Source: Candidatus Auribacterota bacterium
Lineage (GTDB): Bacteria > Auribacterota > Tritonobacteria > UBA1439
Direction: 5' to 3'
Assembly (NCBI GenBank): GCA_026392015.1
Contig: JAPLCW010000105.1
Coordinates: forward strand, 1 to 54,655
DNA: 54,655 nucleotides
Made by a program: the position numbers and the translations under genes
The notes under the pieces: generated by a model
Seen by the model: the letters and a program-made list of their open reading frames with translations, nothing else
Told to the model about the DNA's origin: nothing
Databases searched by the model: none
Shown here: positions 1 through 11,558 of the stretch, in pieces
Position numbering within the stretch: position 1 is the stretch's first letter
Layout of the letters: each line of letters starts with the position of its first letter

Positions 1-4
1 TTCA

Positions 5-1217
5 TTACGCAGCATTTCTTTTAGGGATATTTGTCGGTATAAGTTCTATTTCCTTAAAATAGAGATACCTTCGGGTTCGCCAACGCTCATTAAGAAACTC
101 AGTTATTACGTAGAATATCTTTTCACAGCTGTTCATGCTCGTCATATGATTGCCCATCACATCTGTCCTGCGCCTAAATTCCCTAAAAACCCTCTCTATA
201 GGGTTAGTCGTGCGTAGTTTCCTCCATTGACGTGCATCAAACAGGAAAAAGGCGAGCATCTCATCCATGTCGTTCTCCAAACAGGCGATAGCCTCTGGAT
301 ATAGCTTTTCCCAACGCATTTTCCAGGTCCTAAACTTCTTTTTAGCATGCTTCAGGCACTTCGCCCCATAAATAGCTTTTGCACCTGCGAGACACGCCTC
401 CTCATCCTTCTTCCGGAGATAGGTGGCCACATTCCGCAGTTTGTGCGCCCAACATCTCTGTCTCAGCACCCGTGTGTAAATATCATCAAGAGCCTTTGCT
501 AATCCTTTGCCGCCATCAACGATAATCAGTTTTAGTCTCTTCCCTTTTAATCCTCTCTCATAGAGATCAAATAAAAATCCACTCCAATGCTCCTCTGATT
601 CACTACGTACAGCAATGAAATCTATAAGCTCTTTCACTCCCGTATTATCCACCCCCTATGCCACCAATAGCAGGTATTTCCGGCCTTTTCCGTCTATGCC
701 CCGTACAGTCATCGTGAGACCATCCAAATACAGGAAGACATACTTATCCTCCAGTTGCCTCCTGTGAAATTCCTCTATCTTTCCTTTAATCCTGTTGGTA
801 ATTACGCTTACGCTACTTGCGCTGATCCCATTAACTCCCAGGATGCTTTCCAAGCCTTTCGCCATCTTTCGAGTGCTTATACCCGTCAAATATAGATTGG
901 TGATCAGATCTAATAACTGTCTCTCATTCTTCGTGTATAACGGCAAAACCTTACTCTTATACGTCTGCTTCCGTAACCGCGGCCGTTCAATCGTTATACT
1001 GCCCAATGATGTCTTTAGTGTAATGTCGGAATACCCGCATCTAGATCCTTCTCTGGTTTTACTGTGTTCATATCTCTTTAACTCAAGATGCTCTTGTTCT
1101 GCTCATATCGCAACAGCATCTCTATAACCTCTTTAATATGATCACGCCCATCTCCACGCAGAAATCCCCACAAATCCTTTTCCGCCTCTCTGACTTCTTT
1201 TTAGGCCCTATTCCCAT
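5..1217 (-). pseudogene. IS256-type (mutator family) transposase, broken
   Basis: The frame reads as an IS256/Mutator DDE transposase: an N-terminal part with a RYEHSKTREGSRCGYSD-type stretch and SLGSITIERPRLR, a DGLTMTVRGIDGKGRKYLL stretch, then VDGGKGLAKAL, CWAHKLRNV and TTNPIERVFREFRRR, which are characteristic of the family. It is not intact. A TAG at 656-658 interrupts the frame between YLLLVA and GVDNTG, with the same frame continuing on both sides. Near 1103-1105 the upstream coding sequence (KDLWGFLRGDGRDHIKEVIEML...) switches frame, so at least one indel and one nonsense change are present. A further shift near the AAAAAG run around 1200 is likely, because the best ATG (1217) is out of frame with what follows. 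The C-terminal end with its TAA is at 5-7. The left end of the element lies outside the window and no terminal inverted repeat could be identified on the right. Confidence 0.85.
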
Positions 1218-1639
1218 TTTTTAGCCCTTTCTGACACACCTCCCTATCTCAATTTGCATAAAAGATTGTACGTTACCGTCGGGGGTCGCGCAATCGAGAT
1301 GTCGCGCAATCGAGATACAATCGGGCGGAGTATTCCATTTGTCTGCTGAGCGTCGAAACTTTGAATGCGGCGATTGGAGCGCCAAATTGACCGCCTGGAG
1401 AAAATATTTTTATCTGTTGATTATCTGCGTGTCATGACGAGGATTGGAAGAAGGCAGGGTAAAGCTGAGCTGCTATAATGAACCACATTACAAGATGTAT
1501 TACGTAATACATCCCAAGTTAAACTATTGCGCAATACATATTCCGGCTGAAAATTACAAGCTGCACCAAAATAGAGCCGGCATTCTTTCCATCCGGTATT
1601 ACAGCGCTTCCCTGCCTGCCGGAAGGCAAACCGTTCAAA
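1218..1639. other. Intergenic stretch, no supported gene
   Basis: Between the dead transposase and the stop codon of the giant surface-protein gene I see only a tandem 16-bp repeat (1285-1316) and A/T-rich sequence. A 67-codon frame at 1444-1647 has no ribosome-binding site and no family resemblance. Confidence 0.5.
1285..1316. repeat. Perfect tandem 16-bp repeat (two copies)
   Basis: GTCGCGCAATCGAGAT occurs twice head to tail, followed by a partial echo (ACAATCGGGCGG). It sits upstream of the transposase pseudogene, near where the IS right end would be expected, but it does not look like a terminal inverted repeat. Confidence 0.8.
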
Positions 1640-4600
1640 CTACCTGACCATCGTGACTACCGCCGTATCAAAGCCGATCGCCTGGTCGCGGCCCACTATG
1701 GCCCCGGAAGGCATAATGACAAGCGCCGTCAGGTACTCCCCAGGCTCCGCCGTGTTGCATACCAGGTGTCTGTGTAGGAGGCCACAGTAGCTCTCCGTGC
1801 TGCTGTAGCCCTGATAGAACGGTATGATTCCCTTATGGTATTTCCCATTGAACAGCACGGAGTAGATCACTCCCTCCGGCGTCATGCCAAGAAGATAGGC
1901 GTCCACGAGTCCCTTGTTGAGGGGCGGGATGCAGCAGTAGAAATCGACGGTCATCCCGGGGCCTGCGATATCCCTGCTAAGCTCGAGCTGGACCTTCTCG
2001 CAGAAACACGGCGTAGGAGTAGGCGTGGGAACAAATAGCGGCGTGACCGTTACCTCCGGGCGCGTCGGTGTCGCGCTCGGCCCAGGCGTCTCAGTCGATG
2101 TGGGTGTCGGCGTATCAGAGACTGGGGTATAGGTAGGCGTGGGTGTGGGTGTCTCGTTGATAGGGGTATCGGTCGGCGTGGGGGTCGGTTCGCAGATCGT
2201 GGTCAGCACAAAGCTCATATCCCAGGAGGTTCCTTCGGGACACTCTATCGGCTCGCCGGAAGCGAATTGTGATCCTAGTTCGGGCGCGGCAGGCGAGAGG
2301 ATGCGAACGGCATCATCATTATAATTGTGCTCGCGTGTTTGCCATTCCCACAGAAAAATAGGCATCATGCGTCGCTGGACTTTGCTGTAGACGGCGGAGA
2401 TGCTGATCCAGTACACGGTCGGACCCTGGGTCGCATCCTGCCAGAACCATTGATTCTCCGGAATGTTAAAATCATATTTGAAGGATGAACTGGGTCCGGC
2501 TTCCATGCAATCAGGAATGGTGATGCATCCCACCCACTGTTCATTGAGGTGGACACGCGGGACAGTCCATTGCCGCGTCATGGTCCCGGGATGGCTCCAT
2601 GTATTGTTATCGGAGGCGGGCACATCGGTCCAGATTCCTATATGGAACATATCGGGTGCAGGCTCGGGAGCTGTCTGCCCGTCCCATCCGCCATACGAAC
2701 CCCACCAGTGAATGTCTGTCACGGGATCATTGCTCTCGCACAGCCAATCGTCCGCGACGATTCTGTCCCCGCCATACACGGACCGCTCCGTCCAGCCAAA
2801 AAAGCATTCGGGATCCTGCGACTCCGGATTCTTCTGGGGCGGCTGTTCCCACTTCACACAGGGCGTCTGAGTTTGCGGGGGTGTGTCTGTCGGCGTCGAG
2901 GTGGGGGTTCCAGTCGGCGTATCGGTCGGCGTCGGTGTCATTGTTGGTGTCTCAGTCGGCGTCGATGTGAGTGTCGGTGTATTAGTCGGCGTCGGCGTGA
3001 GTGTCGGCGTATCGGTCGGTGTCGGCGTAAGTGTCGGTGTCTCAGTCGGCGTCGGTGTTATTGTCGGTGTATCGGTCGGCGTCGGAGTGATTGTCGGCGT
3101 ATCGGTCGGCGTCGGGGTGATTGTCGGTGTATCGGTCGGTGTCGGAGTGATTGTCGGTGTATCGGTCGGCGTCGGGGTGATTGTCGGCGTATCGGTCGGT
3201 GTCGGTGTTATTGTCGTTGTATCGGTCGGTGTCGGAGTGATTGTTGGTGTATCGGTCGGCGTCGGGGTGATTGTCGGTGTATCAGTCGGCGTCGGGGTTA
3301 TTGTCGGTGTATCGGTCGGTGTCGGGGTGATTGTCGGCGTATCGGTTGGTGTCTCGGTCGGTGTTTCGGTTGGTGTCCGAGTCGGCGTATTCGTCGGCGT
3401 CTCCGTCGGCGTTTCAGTGGGCGTGTTCGTCGGCGTCTCTGTTGGCGTTCCGGTGGGCGTCTCCGTGGGCGTCTCGGTCGGCGTAGTGGTCGGTGTTGGC
3501 GTAGGAGTCGGCCTGTCACACCAGTATCCAAAATCCGCCAGCACATACTTCTGCCCCGCGCTGAGGGTTACAGGGTGAGGCTCGGGGCTGTTCGTCATGT
3601 GGAGATACGGCGGCAAGGTGCTCTCATCAACATCCACGGTATAATTGCCGGCTTCCAGACCGAGGAATTCGTAGTAACCGAGGGCGTCGGTCAGCATCGA
3701 TCTGATCTCCGCACCGGTTCCATCCAGCAGTCTCAGCCTCACCTCAGGGATCCCCGCTTCGCCGGGATCGACGATACCATCCTCGTTGGCGTCGTACCAG
3801 ACCGTGTCGCCGATAGAGCCCCTCAGGGGCGGAGTCAGTACGAAGCCAAAGTCGATCGTCATGTTTCTCCCGCCGTCCGGAAGCGTGACCGAAGCCTCGT
3901 GGGTGACCCCGTCGCCGTCGCTATCACGCGCATCGTCCACGCCCGGCTTGTTTGCCGGGCTCGCATACCAACCATCAAGGACCGAGCCGGCGCTAAAATT
4001 GCCGTCCGCGATCTTGACGATGTAGTCGGCTCCGCTTAGGCCGGTGAATTCATAATAGCCGCGTGCGTCCGTCGTCGCGAGCACAGTCCCCGCGCCATCG
4101 CGCAGCTCGACGCTCACCCCGCCTATGCCCGGCTCTCCCGGGTCCTGTTCGCCGTCCTTATCCCAGTCGTGCCACACGAAGTCGCCGAGTGCCCCCTCTT
4201 GAGGCGCCTTGTAGTAACCGAAATCGGCGTCCCGGTAAATCTCGCCCCCTGCCAGGCTGTAACGATACGGCTCTGGCTGGCTGTCGGGCGGGTTGACCGT
4301 GTGCGTGTAGCCGGTAAGCACGCCCGTGTCATCGGTTACGCGCACCTCATAATTCCCCGCAATGAGACCTGCAAACAGGTAATAGCCGACCGCATTGGTT
4401 CTGGTGGCGGAAACTTTTGTCTCGTAGATCCCGTCAAGGTCGCCGTCCCGCCATAATTCGATGCTCACATTGCCGAAGCCGGGCTCGCCCGAATCCTGGA
4501 GCCCGTCGCCGTCCTTGTCGTTCCACACAAAGTCGCCGATGGCGCCCGCTTTGGGAGCGACGTTGAATCCGAAATCGGCGTCATTGAAATCCTCGCCGGG

Positions 4601-7600
4601 ATCGAGATCGACATTGTACACGCCGGTGGTCGTGATCGAACTTCCGGGAGGAAGGTCGGGATCGCTCTGGTCAACCGTGGCGGTGTACGGGCCCGGATAG
4701 AGTCCGGTGAAGTCATACCAGCCAAACTCGTCAGTATTCATAGAGACCGTGTCGGTATCTCCATCCCCATCAACATCCCCCGTCAGCGTGACTTTTATGT
4801 TCTGGATCCCCGGCTCCCCGGCATCCTGGAGCCCATCGCCGTCGTAGTCGAACCAGACGAAGTCGCCGATGCTGCCCAGGAGCACGAGCCCCGCGGTGTC
4901 TTCGACAGTCCGGCATGGATAGTGCCCTGTGTATCCCCATGTCGCTGTTGCCTTGTTGACAAGCGTCCCGCTCGCCGCCGCCGTCACCTTCCCGACGAGG
5001 GTGATCGTCACGCTCTTGCCCGGCCCGAGATCCGGTTTCCCGTCGCCATTCTCATCCGAGCCGAGCGCCCACGCGAGGCCCGGCGCCGTGCCGTCCACGA
5101 GGCTCGCGTCACCAACAGCGCTCCAGGACTTAAATGAAAGCATGTCGGGCCAGATCCAGTTATCCGCGAGACGGGCGTCATAGGCGATTCCGTCCGAAGT
5201 ATTGGTGACCGTTACCTCCCACGAAATCTCATCCCCGACCTTGGCGGTCTGCCGGGCCGGCTCTTTCGTAATCTGGAGGGACGCCTGGGCGTCGCCGCTA
5301 ACGTTATCCTCTTTCTCCTGCTGGATGACCACTATAGCGCACATGCCGGTGTCCCCGCAGGGCACGCTCAGGTTGGCCAACAGCTTCGCATGGAAGGTTC
5401 CATTGAACTGCTCGCATGGATTCGAAATTTTGTAGGGCACGCGCACCGTTCCACCGCCGTTTGAGGCAATCGCCGGCAGCGTCCACGTGATTTCCGGCAT
5501 CGCGATTGCTTCTCCCTCCGGCGTCACTCCGCTCCACACCGCGCTCCCGGGCGCATAGGCCTCGACACCTGCGGGATAGACGATTTTGATTTTGGTTCCG
5601 CCACCCGCGCCATCGGGGCCGAGATTCTTGAAGTAGATGAACACCTCGCCGTCCCCTCTGCTGTCCAGTGCCGCACTCATCTGAAGGTCGAAATAGAAGT
5701 CGGCCGCCCCCGCTATAGCTATATAGCCAGGATCGGCCGCATCCTTCACCGCTCTGCCACAGAGATCCTGCGCGTTCACTACAACCGGGGTCATGCCACC
5801 GTACTGGCAGTTCAGATTGATTTTATAGCCGATGGCAAATTCGTTCTCTCTGCCGGGTTGCGCCGCATCATCGGCCCAGATTCCCTTGAACTCCGCGAGC
5901 TGGGCGATGTTCTTGATGTTCCATGTTATGAGCTGACCGCTTATGACGGGATCGGCGGTCGAGACGATGGCGCCGCTTCCCGCGGGATATTCCACCCTGG
6001 TTGTCCCCGCGACATAGGATCCACCCGTGGGGAGCGTGTCTGTCACTAACGTGTCATAGAGGCTGGTGGAAGAGGGGTTGAGGACGTTGATTTTCATATC
6101 CACGTCCTGACAAAGGGGAAGCGGCTCGGCGAGCACTGCCTTGTTTATCTGCACATCGGCCTGACCGGACTGCACCGAAACGGTCTTGCTGATTACCTGG
6201 CAGGAACCCGTGCTCAGCGGGTCGAGCGGATCTGTCGGATACTTGCAGCCCCATCCGATGGTGAAGGTGAGCTCCTTTTTATCGCAGGTGGTGTAGCGGA
6301 AGGTCGGAAGGGAAATCTCCTCTTTCCCGGGCGTCCATTCTCCAAGATTCCAGTAAACCCAATTATCGTATAATTCATCGGGAGAGCCGTGCGCCGGATT
6401 ATCAACGTACTCAAGCCCTTCAGGAAAATCCACCCGCAGCCAGGTATTATGAGCGGTCGTGACCGCGTCCAAATTCCTGATGGCCGCATTACACTGGAGC
6501 ACCTTCTTCTCCGCCGAACGCTCCGCGGGATAAACAGTTAGCTCCGGCTGCGGCAATCTTTTCTCGAGGTTACGGTATGCAATCGAACTGGCGGCGGGGT
6601 TGCCGCACGCATTCGTCGCCGTCGCCATGACCTGGATCTCCTGGCCATCCTCGCTGAAAAACCCGCATTCCGGGACGACGTCAAACCAGACACTCTCCCT
6701 GGCGATTAATTTATTCAAATCAGGATGGCTGAATACGAGGTGCTGCCGCCCTTCCGGATCGACACTGATCGCCGGCGCGGCAAATCCCGGGATCGGAGAG
6801 GGCCCGCAGCCGGACCCCCCGTCGGCGCATCTATAATAGTACTCGTTCCCGAGGTTCCCCTTATAGGTGAGTCCCTGAGGGAGAGTTACCTCCACCTGCA
6901 CGTTCTCAAAATAAACCATGTCCTCGCCGGGGAACGGATCGGGGAAGGCATATGCGTTATAACATTTCCAGTCGCTGCGCTGTATCTGATAGTAAATCTT
7001 TTTCTTCTCGCACGGGAAGAATGTTTTTCCCGGCTGGGGCTGCCAGCTCGCATCGGTATACCAGGTGTCGAGGCAGATCGAGACCGGGCGGAGGTTGAAG
7101 TTCGGCAGGTTGCAGCCGAGCTGATGCGGCGGATCCGAGACGGAGGGCTGGCCGTTCACCAGGCCGGTGAGATAGCCGGACGCCGGGAACGGATCGGTCC
7201 CCTCCCAGTCGTCGATGGCGAATTTCGCCCTGACCGAAATTTCCTTGCCATTCGTCAGCTCGCAGCCCGGTTTCGCAGTCACATCCCATCGGAAGAGCGC
7301 GATGTATTCATCTTCGTTACAAATCTGTTCTTCGTTTTTCACGGTAAAGCAATCGGTTTGATCAACGCCGCCTATCAGGATCTGGAGGCTGTCGGGGATA
7401 GAGCGAATGAAACCGGCGTCGCAGACCTCCCCCCATGGCAGGTTCAGATCAAAGCGAAACTCGGGAAAGGAGTTTATCCCGAAGCTGTTCCCCGCGGGGA
7501 GGCACACATCGCCGGTCTGCTGATAATAAAATTCTCCGCACGCGAGTATCTTTTCTTTCGGCTGGAACGCACCCTCCCCGTCCAAGGTCCCTGCCTGAAG

Positions 7601-10600
7601 CTGTAGATTTTTGATTGCGGGGCATTCACACCCGACGCAGTGGACATAGGTATTGATAAACCCGCATCCCCAGAAATAGTCGCAGCCACAGCACTGATTC
7701 CTCACGCGCGCCTGAACTCGGAACGGCCCGTCCTGGCAGCACCCAAGAGGCGCCGCCATTGTCATGAGATCGAACGCCCACGCCTTCATGCCGGCGATAC
7801 TGCCCGGCCGTATATACAGGAAGTTCGGGTTCCCTCCAACCGGGCACGGATTCGCCTGCCACCACGTGGGATTATTCGCGTCGGCCGGAAAGTTATTGGA
7901 TTTCGCTACCGTCCGGACAACGTTCCCCGCGGCATCAACCTCGTGAACGGCGTTCACCCTTGTGCTCGGGGGAAGTTCGACCTGAACCTCGTAGGTCTGA
8001 TTGGGGTTGTCACAGAACCACGGGTTGGCAAAATTTCCCTGGACTTTGAAGGTGTAGCCGCGGAGTTTCTGATAATGCTGGCGGATGGCGTCGGGTGAGA
8101 GCGCGCTGCCCCAGATGGAAACCTCGTCGACGTATCCGTCAAAATTTGACCACCCCAATGCAAGCCAGTCGGTTGAGGCTCGCGGAGCCGGTCGGGCGCC
8201 TCGCGCCTTCTCTTCCCCGTTTACATATATTATAAGGTCGGGAGAAGAGTAGACCATAGCGACCTGGTACCAGTCACCTCTCTTGGGAACAACTCCGCTA
8301 CTCAGTTTCGGCTCCCAGTTCGATCCATTCCACAACATTGCAGAAAAATTGAAACCTTCCTCGATTCTGTCAACCCTGAGCCAGTAAGCAAGATTCTTTA
8401 AAACTATGTTGTGGAAACTGGTGTGAGCATCGTCATCGAGCTTTATCCACGCTTCTATTGAGAAATTACTCGTGAAATTAAGGCTGGCCTTGTTATATGT
8501 GAAGGCGTACTGGTTTGATGCGTCAAAATGCAAACCCGAAGATGAGATGCCGGACGTCCACGGGGCTCCGTTATAGATTGTCAGATTGTTGCCGTTCCCG
8601 GAGCTGTCATGGATGACGGTTCCGCTATTCTCATTCATATGCCAGCATGCCCTGTCGCCGCACGGGAGACCGGAGCCGTCATCGACGTAGATGTCGCCGG
8701 GCCCGTCGACCAATGCCTTGCCGTTATACGCCCCTATAGATGGATAGGAAAATCCGATGGTACCCTGTCTTGATAAATTCTGGCTCAGCACCTGAGCCCC
8801 GCACCGTTCGTTCCACCCCAGTGTTGCAAGCCACTGGTCGCCATAATGGGGCACCCAGTCATGCTCCCCCTCGCCACCGCACTGGTCCGGATTGAAAGGA
8901 CAGTCGAACTTGTAGTTGAACTCTATTTCCACTTCCTTGCCGGGCGGGAGCTCGGCGATCTCCCAGGTAAGCTCCGCAACCTTTGCGCCCCGGCCGTTAC
9001 GATCCATCCTCCCCCCGGGCGCCACCTCGGTGAAGCTCCGCGTGCTGAACGTGCCCCCCGCTCCGTTATCCGTCCATGAGCTCATGGACCAGATGGAATA
9101 GCGGAGCTCGGGCTGCTCCTCCTCATTAGCTAGCTTATAATTAGCGGAAAATTGATAACGTGCGTTATACGCTGTTTCAGTTCCCTCATTGAGTATGTAG
9201 GCATAACCGTGGCCGGGATTGCAGAAAGTGACCCCGCCCTTGTTCGCGGTTGAGGGCGTGACGCTGACTGAGAAAGTTATGCCAGGCTGGTCTTTCTGGA
9301 GGTCGACTTCGAAAATGTTTTCAGAGGAGGCCTGGCACACATCGCCGCCGCATCCCCACTCGACCTGACAATGATCGCCCATTTTTTCGGTGTCACAATC
9401 GACGACCTCGACTTTCATGGTAATCTCATAGCTGTCGTTGTAAGGGCTTCCCCTCAAGGTCCGGCGCGCGAGTTGCAGCTCAATGTCGCCGGGGGTGATG
9501 TTCCATATGGCGGCGCCGTTTGCCCATCCGGGGCCCGGGTCGTCCGGGGGGCGGCTTATGGTTCCGGGGACCACGCTGAGTGCCGATTCCATCTCATCGT
9601 TAATCTTGAAACTCCCCACATCGCCGTAGCCTGAATTCGTCACGCGCAGCGTCCAGGTGAAAATATCTCCCAGCCTCTGTTGCGGAGCCGCAGGGTCCTT
9701 TGCAACCTCGAGATACGCGGCAAGCACGTTGGGCAGGGCCTTTGCCTCCTCCTTGCTCGCGCATTCGCCGCCCTGCCTGAAGAGCGCCTTGACGGAATGC
9801 TTCATGTCCGCTCCTGCATCCATTGCCTGTTTCGCCCTGCAATCGGGGAAAACGTTAAAGGATACATTGAGTTCTCTCTGGGAACCGAGAGAAGCATCGC
9901 TCAGGTTCCACGTCAGCGCCTGACACTCGTAGCCGCCGATGGTCTTTGTTGATATGGCCGGCTCCTCAGACGGAATGGAGGCGCTTCCGCTGAATACGGA
10001 AGGCCCCGTATAAGTTATCCCCGGCGGGAGCTGATCTTCGATGACGAGATTGTCGGCCGGGCTCACCGCCGCGTTGAATAGGGTAAATCCGAGTGTCCCC
10101 GGCATGCATACGGTGACTGAATCAGGAACCCCGGGTTTCACGAACATGCTGGCTTTTTCCTCGTAGCAGGAGCTGTCGCCGTTGTACTGAACCGTGACGG
10201 TGATCGGAGAGATAACTTGCTGCTGATCGGGTCCGCCGGGACATGCTGTGTAGGTGATGAGGCCGGAAAGAGGGAGCGCTGTATCAAGGATGCACTGCCC
10301 TCTCAGTGTAAATTGAGCGTCAAAAGAGAAGCCGGCGGGCAGATTGCCCACGCTCCAGAGAACACCGTCGGTGACGAGAGAGCCGCCATGAGTCGCGGCC
10401 GTGGCTCGCAAACCGTCGGGGACGACGACTTTTGCCTGTACCTGACATGCATCCGGCCCGCCCGGATTTGTCAAATGGATGTTGTAGATGTGTTGTGCGC
10501 AGGTTCCCATCGTATCAGAACCGCTGAGCGAACCCTGGGGCGTTGCCCAGGCCGCTCCGGATGCTACGACTAGTAAGCTTGATAAAAATACGCCCGTTAA

Positions 10601-10618
10601 TGTTAATCTAGCTTTCAT
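1640..10618 (-). CDS. Giant secreted multidomain surface protein (DUF11 / LamG / SdrD-B / Pro-Thr)
   Basis: A 2992-residue exported protein. The start ATG at 10618 follows AGGAGG (10635-10630), and a signal peptide (MKAR, a hydrophobic core, GAAWA) is visible. Order of modules: DUF11-like beta-sandwich repeats (for example near residues 310-420, 1480-1620 and 1775-1905); a LamG/concanavalin-like domain near 655-850 ([31 protein letters not shown]); Cys-rich beta regions; four SdrD-B/Cna-B-like repeats near 1910-2365, each opening with a GDxVWxDxxxDGxxDxGExG motif typical of calcium-binding SdrB modules; a Pro-Thr tract near 2370-2580; a Trp-rich domain near 2585-2775 (possibly DUF7901-like, from memory); a second Pro-Thr linker; and a C-terminal beta domain of about 110 residues. 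The role is probably cell-surface structure or adhesion; no catalytic site is visible. A sigma-54-type promoter and paired dyads lie upstream. The large frames on the opposite strand are shadows. Confidence 0.93.
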   Translation of the reverse strand: MKARLTLTGVFLSSLLVVASGAAWATPQGSLSGSDTMGTCAQHIYNIHLTNPGGPDACQVQAKVVVPDGLRATAATHGGSLVTDGVLWSVGNLPAGFSFDAQFTLRGQCILDTALPLSGLITYTACPGGPDQQQVISPITVTVQYNGDSSCYEEKASMFVKPGVPDSVTVCMPGTLGFTLFNAAVSPADNLVIEDQLPPGITYTGPSVFSGSASIPSEEPAISTKTIGGYECQALTWNLSDASLGSQRELNVSFNVFPDCRAKQAMDAGADMKHSVKALFRQGGECASKEEAKALPNVLAAYLEVAKDPAAPQQRLGDIFTWTLRVTNSGYGDVGSFKINDEMESALSVVPGTISRPPDDPGPGWANGAAIWNITPGDIELQLARRTLRGSPYNDSYEITMKVEVVDCDTEKMGDHCQVEWGCGGDVCQASSENIFEVDLQKDQPGITFSVSVTPSTANKGGVTFCNPGHGYAYILNEGTETAYNARYQFSANYKLANEEEQPELRYSIWSMSSWTDNGAGGTFSTRSFTEVAPGGRMDRNGRGAKVAELTWEIAELPPGKEVEIEFNYKFDCPFNPDQCGGEGEHDWVPHYGDQWLATLGWNERCGAQVLSQNLSRQGTIGFSYPSIGAYNGKALVDGPGDIYVDDGSGLPCGDRACWHMNENSGTVIHDSSGNGNNLTIYNGAPWTSGISSSGLHFDASNQYAFTYNKASLNFTSNFSIEAWIKLDDDAHTSFHNIVLKNLAYWLRVDRIEEGFNFSAMLWNGSNWEPKLSSGVVPKRGDWYQVAMVYSSPDLIIYVNGEEKARGARPAPRASTDWLALGWSNFDGYVDEVSIWGSALSPDAIRQHYQKLRGYTFKVQGNFANPWFCDNPNQTYEVQVELPPSTRVNAVHEVDAAGNVVRTVAKSNNFPADANNPTWWQANPCPVGGNPNFLYIRPGSIAGMKAWAFDLMTMAAPLGCCQDGPFRVQARVRNQCCGCDYFWGCGFINTYVHCVGCECPAIKNLQLQAGTLDGEGAFQPKEKILACGEFYYQQTGDVCLPAGNSFGINSFPEFRFDLNLPWGEVCDAGFIRSIPDSLQILIGGVDQTDCFTVKNEEQICNEDEYIALFRWDVTAKPGCELTNGKEISVRAKFAIDDWEGTDPFPASGYLTGLVNGQPSVSDPPHQLGCNLPNFNLRPVSICLDTWYTDASWQPQPGKTFFPCEKKKIYYQIQRSDWKCYNAYAFPDPFPGEDMVYFENVQVEVTLPQGLTYKGNLGNEYYYRCADGGSGCGPSPIPGFAAPAISVDPEGRQHLVFSHPDLNKLIARESVWFDVVPECGFFSEDGQEIQVMATATNACGNPAASSIAYRNLEKRLPQPELTVYPAERSAEKKVLQCNAAIRNLDAVTTAHNTWLRVDFPEGLEYVDNPAHGSPDELYDNWVYWNLGEWTPGKEEISLPTFRYTTCDKKELTFTIGWGCKYPTDPLDPLSTGSCQVISKTVSVQSGQADVQINKAVLAEPLPLCQDVDMKINVLNPSSTSLYDTLVTDTLPTGGSYVAGTTRVEYPAGSGAIVSTADPVISGQLITWNIKNIAQLAEFKGIWADDAAQPGRENEFAIGYKINLNCQYGGMTPVVVNAQDLCGRAVKDAADPGYIAIAGAADFYFDLQMSAALDSRGDGEVFIYFKNLGPDGAGGGTKIKIVYPAGVEAYAPGSAVWSGVTPEGEAIAMPEITWTLPAIASNGGGTVRVPYKISNPCEQFNGTFHAKLLANLSVPCGDTGMCAIVVIQQEKEDNVSGDAQASLQITKEPARQTAKVGDEISWEVTVTNTSDGIAYDARLADNWIWPDMLSFKSWSAVGDASLVDGTAPGLAWALGSDENGDGKPDLGPGKSVTITLVGKVTAAASGTLVNKATATWGYTGHYPCRTVEDTAGLVLLGSIGDFVWFDYDGDGLQDAGEPGIQNIKVTLTGDVDGDGDTDTVSMNTDEFGWYDFTGLYPGPYTATVDQSDPDLPPGSSITTTGVYNVDLDPGEDFNDADFGFNVAPKAGAIGDFVWNDKDGDGLQDSGEPGFGNVSIELWRDGDLDGIYETKVSATRTNAVGYYLFAGLIAGNYEVRVTDDTGVLTGYTHTVNPPDSQPEPYRYSLAGGEIYRDADFGYYKAPQEGALGDFVWHDWDKDGEQDPGEPGIGGVSVELRDGAGTVLATTDARGYYEFTGLSGADYIVKIADGNFSAGSVLDGWYASPANKPGVDDARDSDGDGVTHEASVTLPDGGRNMTIDFGFVLTPPLRGSIGDTVWYDANEDGIVDPGEAGIPEVRLRLLDGTGAEIRSMLTDALGYYEFLGLEAGNYTVDVDESTLPPYLHMTNSPEPHPVTLSAGQKYVLADFGYWCDRPTPTPTPTTTPTETPTETPTGTPTETPTNTPTETPTETPTNTPTRTPTETPTETPTDTPTITPTPTDTPTITPTPTDTPTITPTPTDTPTITPTPTDTTTITPTPTDTPTITPTPTDTPTITPTPTDTPTITPTPTDTPTITPTPTDTPTITPTPTETPTLTPTPTDTPTLTPTPTNTPTLTSTPTETPTMTPTPTDTPTGTPTSTPTDTPPQTQTPCVKWEQPPQKNPESQDPECFFGWTERSVYGGDRIVADDWLCESNDPVTDIHWWGSYGGWDGQTAPEPAPDMFHIGIWTDVPASDNNTWSHPGTMTRQWTVPRVHLNEQWVGCITIPDCMEAGPSSSFKYDFNIPENQWFWQDATQGPTVYWISISAVYSKVQRRMMPIFLWEWQTREHNYNDDAVRILSPAAPELGSQFASGEPIECPEGTSWDMSFVLTTICEPTPTPTDTPINETPTPTPTYTPVSDTPTPTSTETPGPSATPTRPEVTVTPLFVPTPTPTPCFCEKVQLELSRDIAGPGMTVDFYCCIPPLNKGLVDAYLLGMTPEGVIYSVLFNGKYHKGIIPFYQGYSSTESYCGLLHRHLVCNTAEPGEYLTALVIMPSGAIVGRDQAIGFDTAVVTMVR
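2878..3512 (-). repeat. 30-bp coding minisatellite encoding [10 protein letters not shown] decamers
   Basis: About ten near-identical 30-bp units encode [10 protein letters not shown]. Roughly five diverged units ([30 protein letters not shown] and similar) lie on the C-terminal side and shorter TETP/TNTP units on the N-terminal side. Units differ mostly at synonymous positions (GGC/GGT, TCG/TCA on the complementary strand), so selection on the Pro-Thr protein pattern is more likely than recent amplification alone. One unit carries [10 protein letters not shown]. Copy number is expected to vary between strains by slippage. Confidence 0.9.
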
Positions 10619-10687
10619 TCTTATTTTAACCTCCTATATATGTTGTGGCGCGAATTCAATCTCCTAATCTCCTACCAGCTTTAAGCT

Positions 10688-10704
10688 AGCAAGTAGCGTG
10701 CCAA
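10688..10704 (-). promoter_or_regulatory. Sigma-54 (-24/-12) promoter for the giant surface-protein gene
   Basis: Read on the minus strand this is TTGGCACGCTACTTGCT, which fits the sigma-54 consensus TGGCACG-N4-TTGCW at every conserved position. The GC of the -12 element is at 10690-10689, placing the start of transcription near 10678 and giving a leader of about 60 nt before the AGGAGG and ATG at 10618. Paired dyad sites lie about 125 and 159 bp upstream of the predicted start, where enhancer-binding proteins usually bind. Confidence 0.75.
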
Positions 10705-10791
10705 ATTCACTATTTTGGGAAATAATTTTTATTTGCGTATTATCAATGGGTTACGACATGAAGGACGGTCAGAAGGGAGGCATCTAAACTG

Positions 10792-10848
10792 GGGTGTACA
10801 CTTTGTATGCACCTGTATTTGTCAATAATGCATACTTTGTTTACACAA
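10792..10848. promoter_or_regulatory. Pair of dyad sites (putative enhancer-binding-protein UAS), copy pair 1
   Basis: Two imperfect 23-bp dyads, 10792-10814 and 10826-10848, each with a central TTT (AAA on the other strand) flanked by half-sites resembling AAGTGTAAAC and GTTTRCACTT. Their centres (10803 and 10837) are 34 bp apart. The second is the better match (CTTTGTTTACACA on its right half). The same pair with the same 34-bp spacing recurs at 13066-13122, upstream of the other sigma-54-type promoter. Confidence 0.65.
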
Positions 10849-11003
10849 GAAAGGGGCAAAAAGATTATTTTTGCACCACACTAATATGGCATATATTCAT
10901 ATCATATTAACTATAAGCATATTATATATTCATTCGCTAACGAAGGAGGTTAATAAGCACCAAACTAGATATAGGATGTTTTTCTTAAAAAAATAGCCAA
11001 GTC
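10849..11003. other. A/T-rich intergenic, orphan Shine-Dalgarno
   Basis: No gene. On the plus strand AAGGAGG at 10943-10949 is followed only by a tiny frame (ATG at 10977, stop after six codons), so this may be the relic of a lost gene start. The rest is A/T-rich. Confidence 0.4.
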
Positions 11004-11300
11004 TCACAATTCTTTTATTATTTTGTCAACCAAATCTGCCACCTCAGCTATCGAGAATGGACGGTGGAGCAGATTAGGCCATGTGATAACTTTCAATTGC
11101 TCTCTGCGAAGATTCAGCTCGCTGGCGAGGGCTATAATCGGGATTCCTGAGCGCATTAACTCCTCCGACTCTCCCGAAGTGCATTCCGGGCCGCCAAGCT
11201 CCAGCACGATGACCAAAGGCTTCGCGCGGTGGGGATGCCGGAATGCTGCAACTGCATCGGCAAGTTCCTGGAAGCCATCCACGTCATAGCCGCGTTCCAT
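11004..11300 (-). CDS. Receiver-like (pseudo-response-regulator) protein, start uncertain
   Basis: The sequence resembles a lone CheY-like receiver domain. The frame stays open upstream of the ATG at 11300 to 11393 and reads VVWVIDSQHWARACIRAELMERGYDVDGF, which looks like beta1/alpha1 of a receiver (D of VID would be the acidic pocket). The phospho-acceptor strand reads VIVLELGG, with Glu where Asp is usual, and the beta5 Lys-Pro pair reads HRPF. If the fold is right, it is a phosphorylation-independent or Glu-mimic receiver. There is no ATG, GTG or TTG in the upstream open part, and that part runs into the repeat element at 11394, so either translation starts at the internal ATG (98 residues) or the original 5' end was lost to the element. 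Confidence 0.55.
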   Translation of the reverse strand: MERGYDVDGFQELADAVAAFRHPHRAKPLVIVLELGGPECTSGESEELMRSGIPIIALASELNLRREQLKVITWPNLLHRPFSIAEVADLVDKIIKEL

Positions 11301-11393
11301 CAGCTCGGCGCGAATGCATGCCCGTGCCCAGTGCTGGCTGTCAATTACCCATACGACCGGCCTTGTTTTTATTCGACCGCCAGCATATTTTAC

Positions 11394-11554
11394 TCAGGTA
11401 ATCAGAAGCCAGAATTCAGAATACAGAATACAGAATTCAGGAGACAGGGGATAAACGTTTCCTTGAAATGCCGTTATTCTGTATTCTGTATTCTGAATTC
11501 TGTATTCTTGCTTTTCCATTCTGTCTTCTGAATTCTGGCTCCTGAGCAGTTACC
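11394..11554 (-). repeat. MITE-like repeat A, copy 1 (CTCAGGAGCCAGAATTC ends)
   Basis: An approximately 150-bp imperfect palindrome made of CAGAATTCAGAATAC-type words. Read on the minus strand it has the terminal GTAACTGCTCAGGAGCCAG, an internal AATGGAAAAGCAAGAATAC, and the core AACGGCATTTCAAGGAAACG. The same arrangement occurs in the opposite orientation at 47168-47303, and a variant with only the ends in common is at 40362-40482. It abuts the 5' side of the receiver-like frame. Confidence 0.85.
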
Positions 11555-11558
11555 ATAA

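Noticed and set aside
1..1320. The tandem 16-bp repeat as the IS256 right terminal repeat
   Set aside because: The copies are direct, not inverted, and no matching sequence is visible at the other end, which lies outside the window.
1444..1647. 67-codon plus-strand frame
   Set aside because: No ribosome-binding site, no family resemblance, and it overlaps the end of the giant gene.
2878..3512. Regularly spaced repeats that could suggest a CRISPR array
   Set aside because: Units are contiguous, lack unique spacers and are in frame in a coding sequence.
2549..4039. Long plus-strand frame (and a second at 2883-3578, rich in Val-Gly-Val-Ser) opposite the Pro-Thr tract
   Set aside because: Antisense shadow of the minisatellite in the giant gene; its composition is an artefact of the complementary repeat, and it has no ribosome-binding site.
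10943..11000. AAGGAGG on the plus strand as a gene start
   Set aside because: Only a six-codon frame follows.
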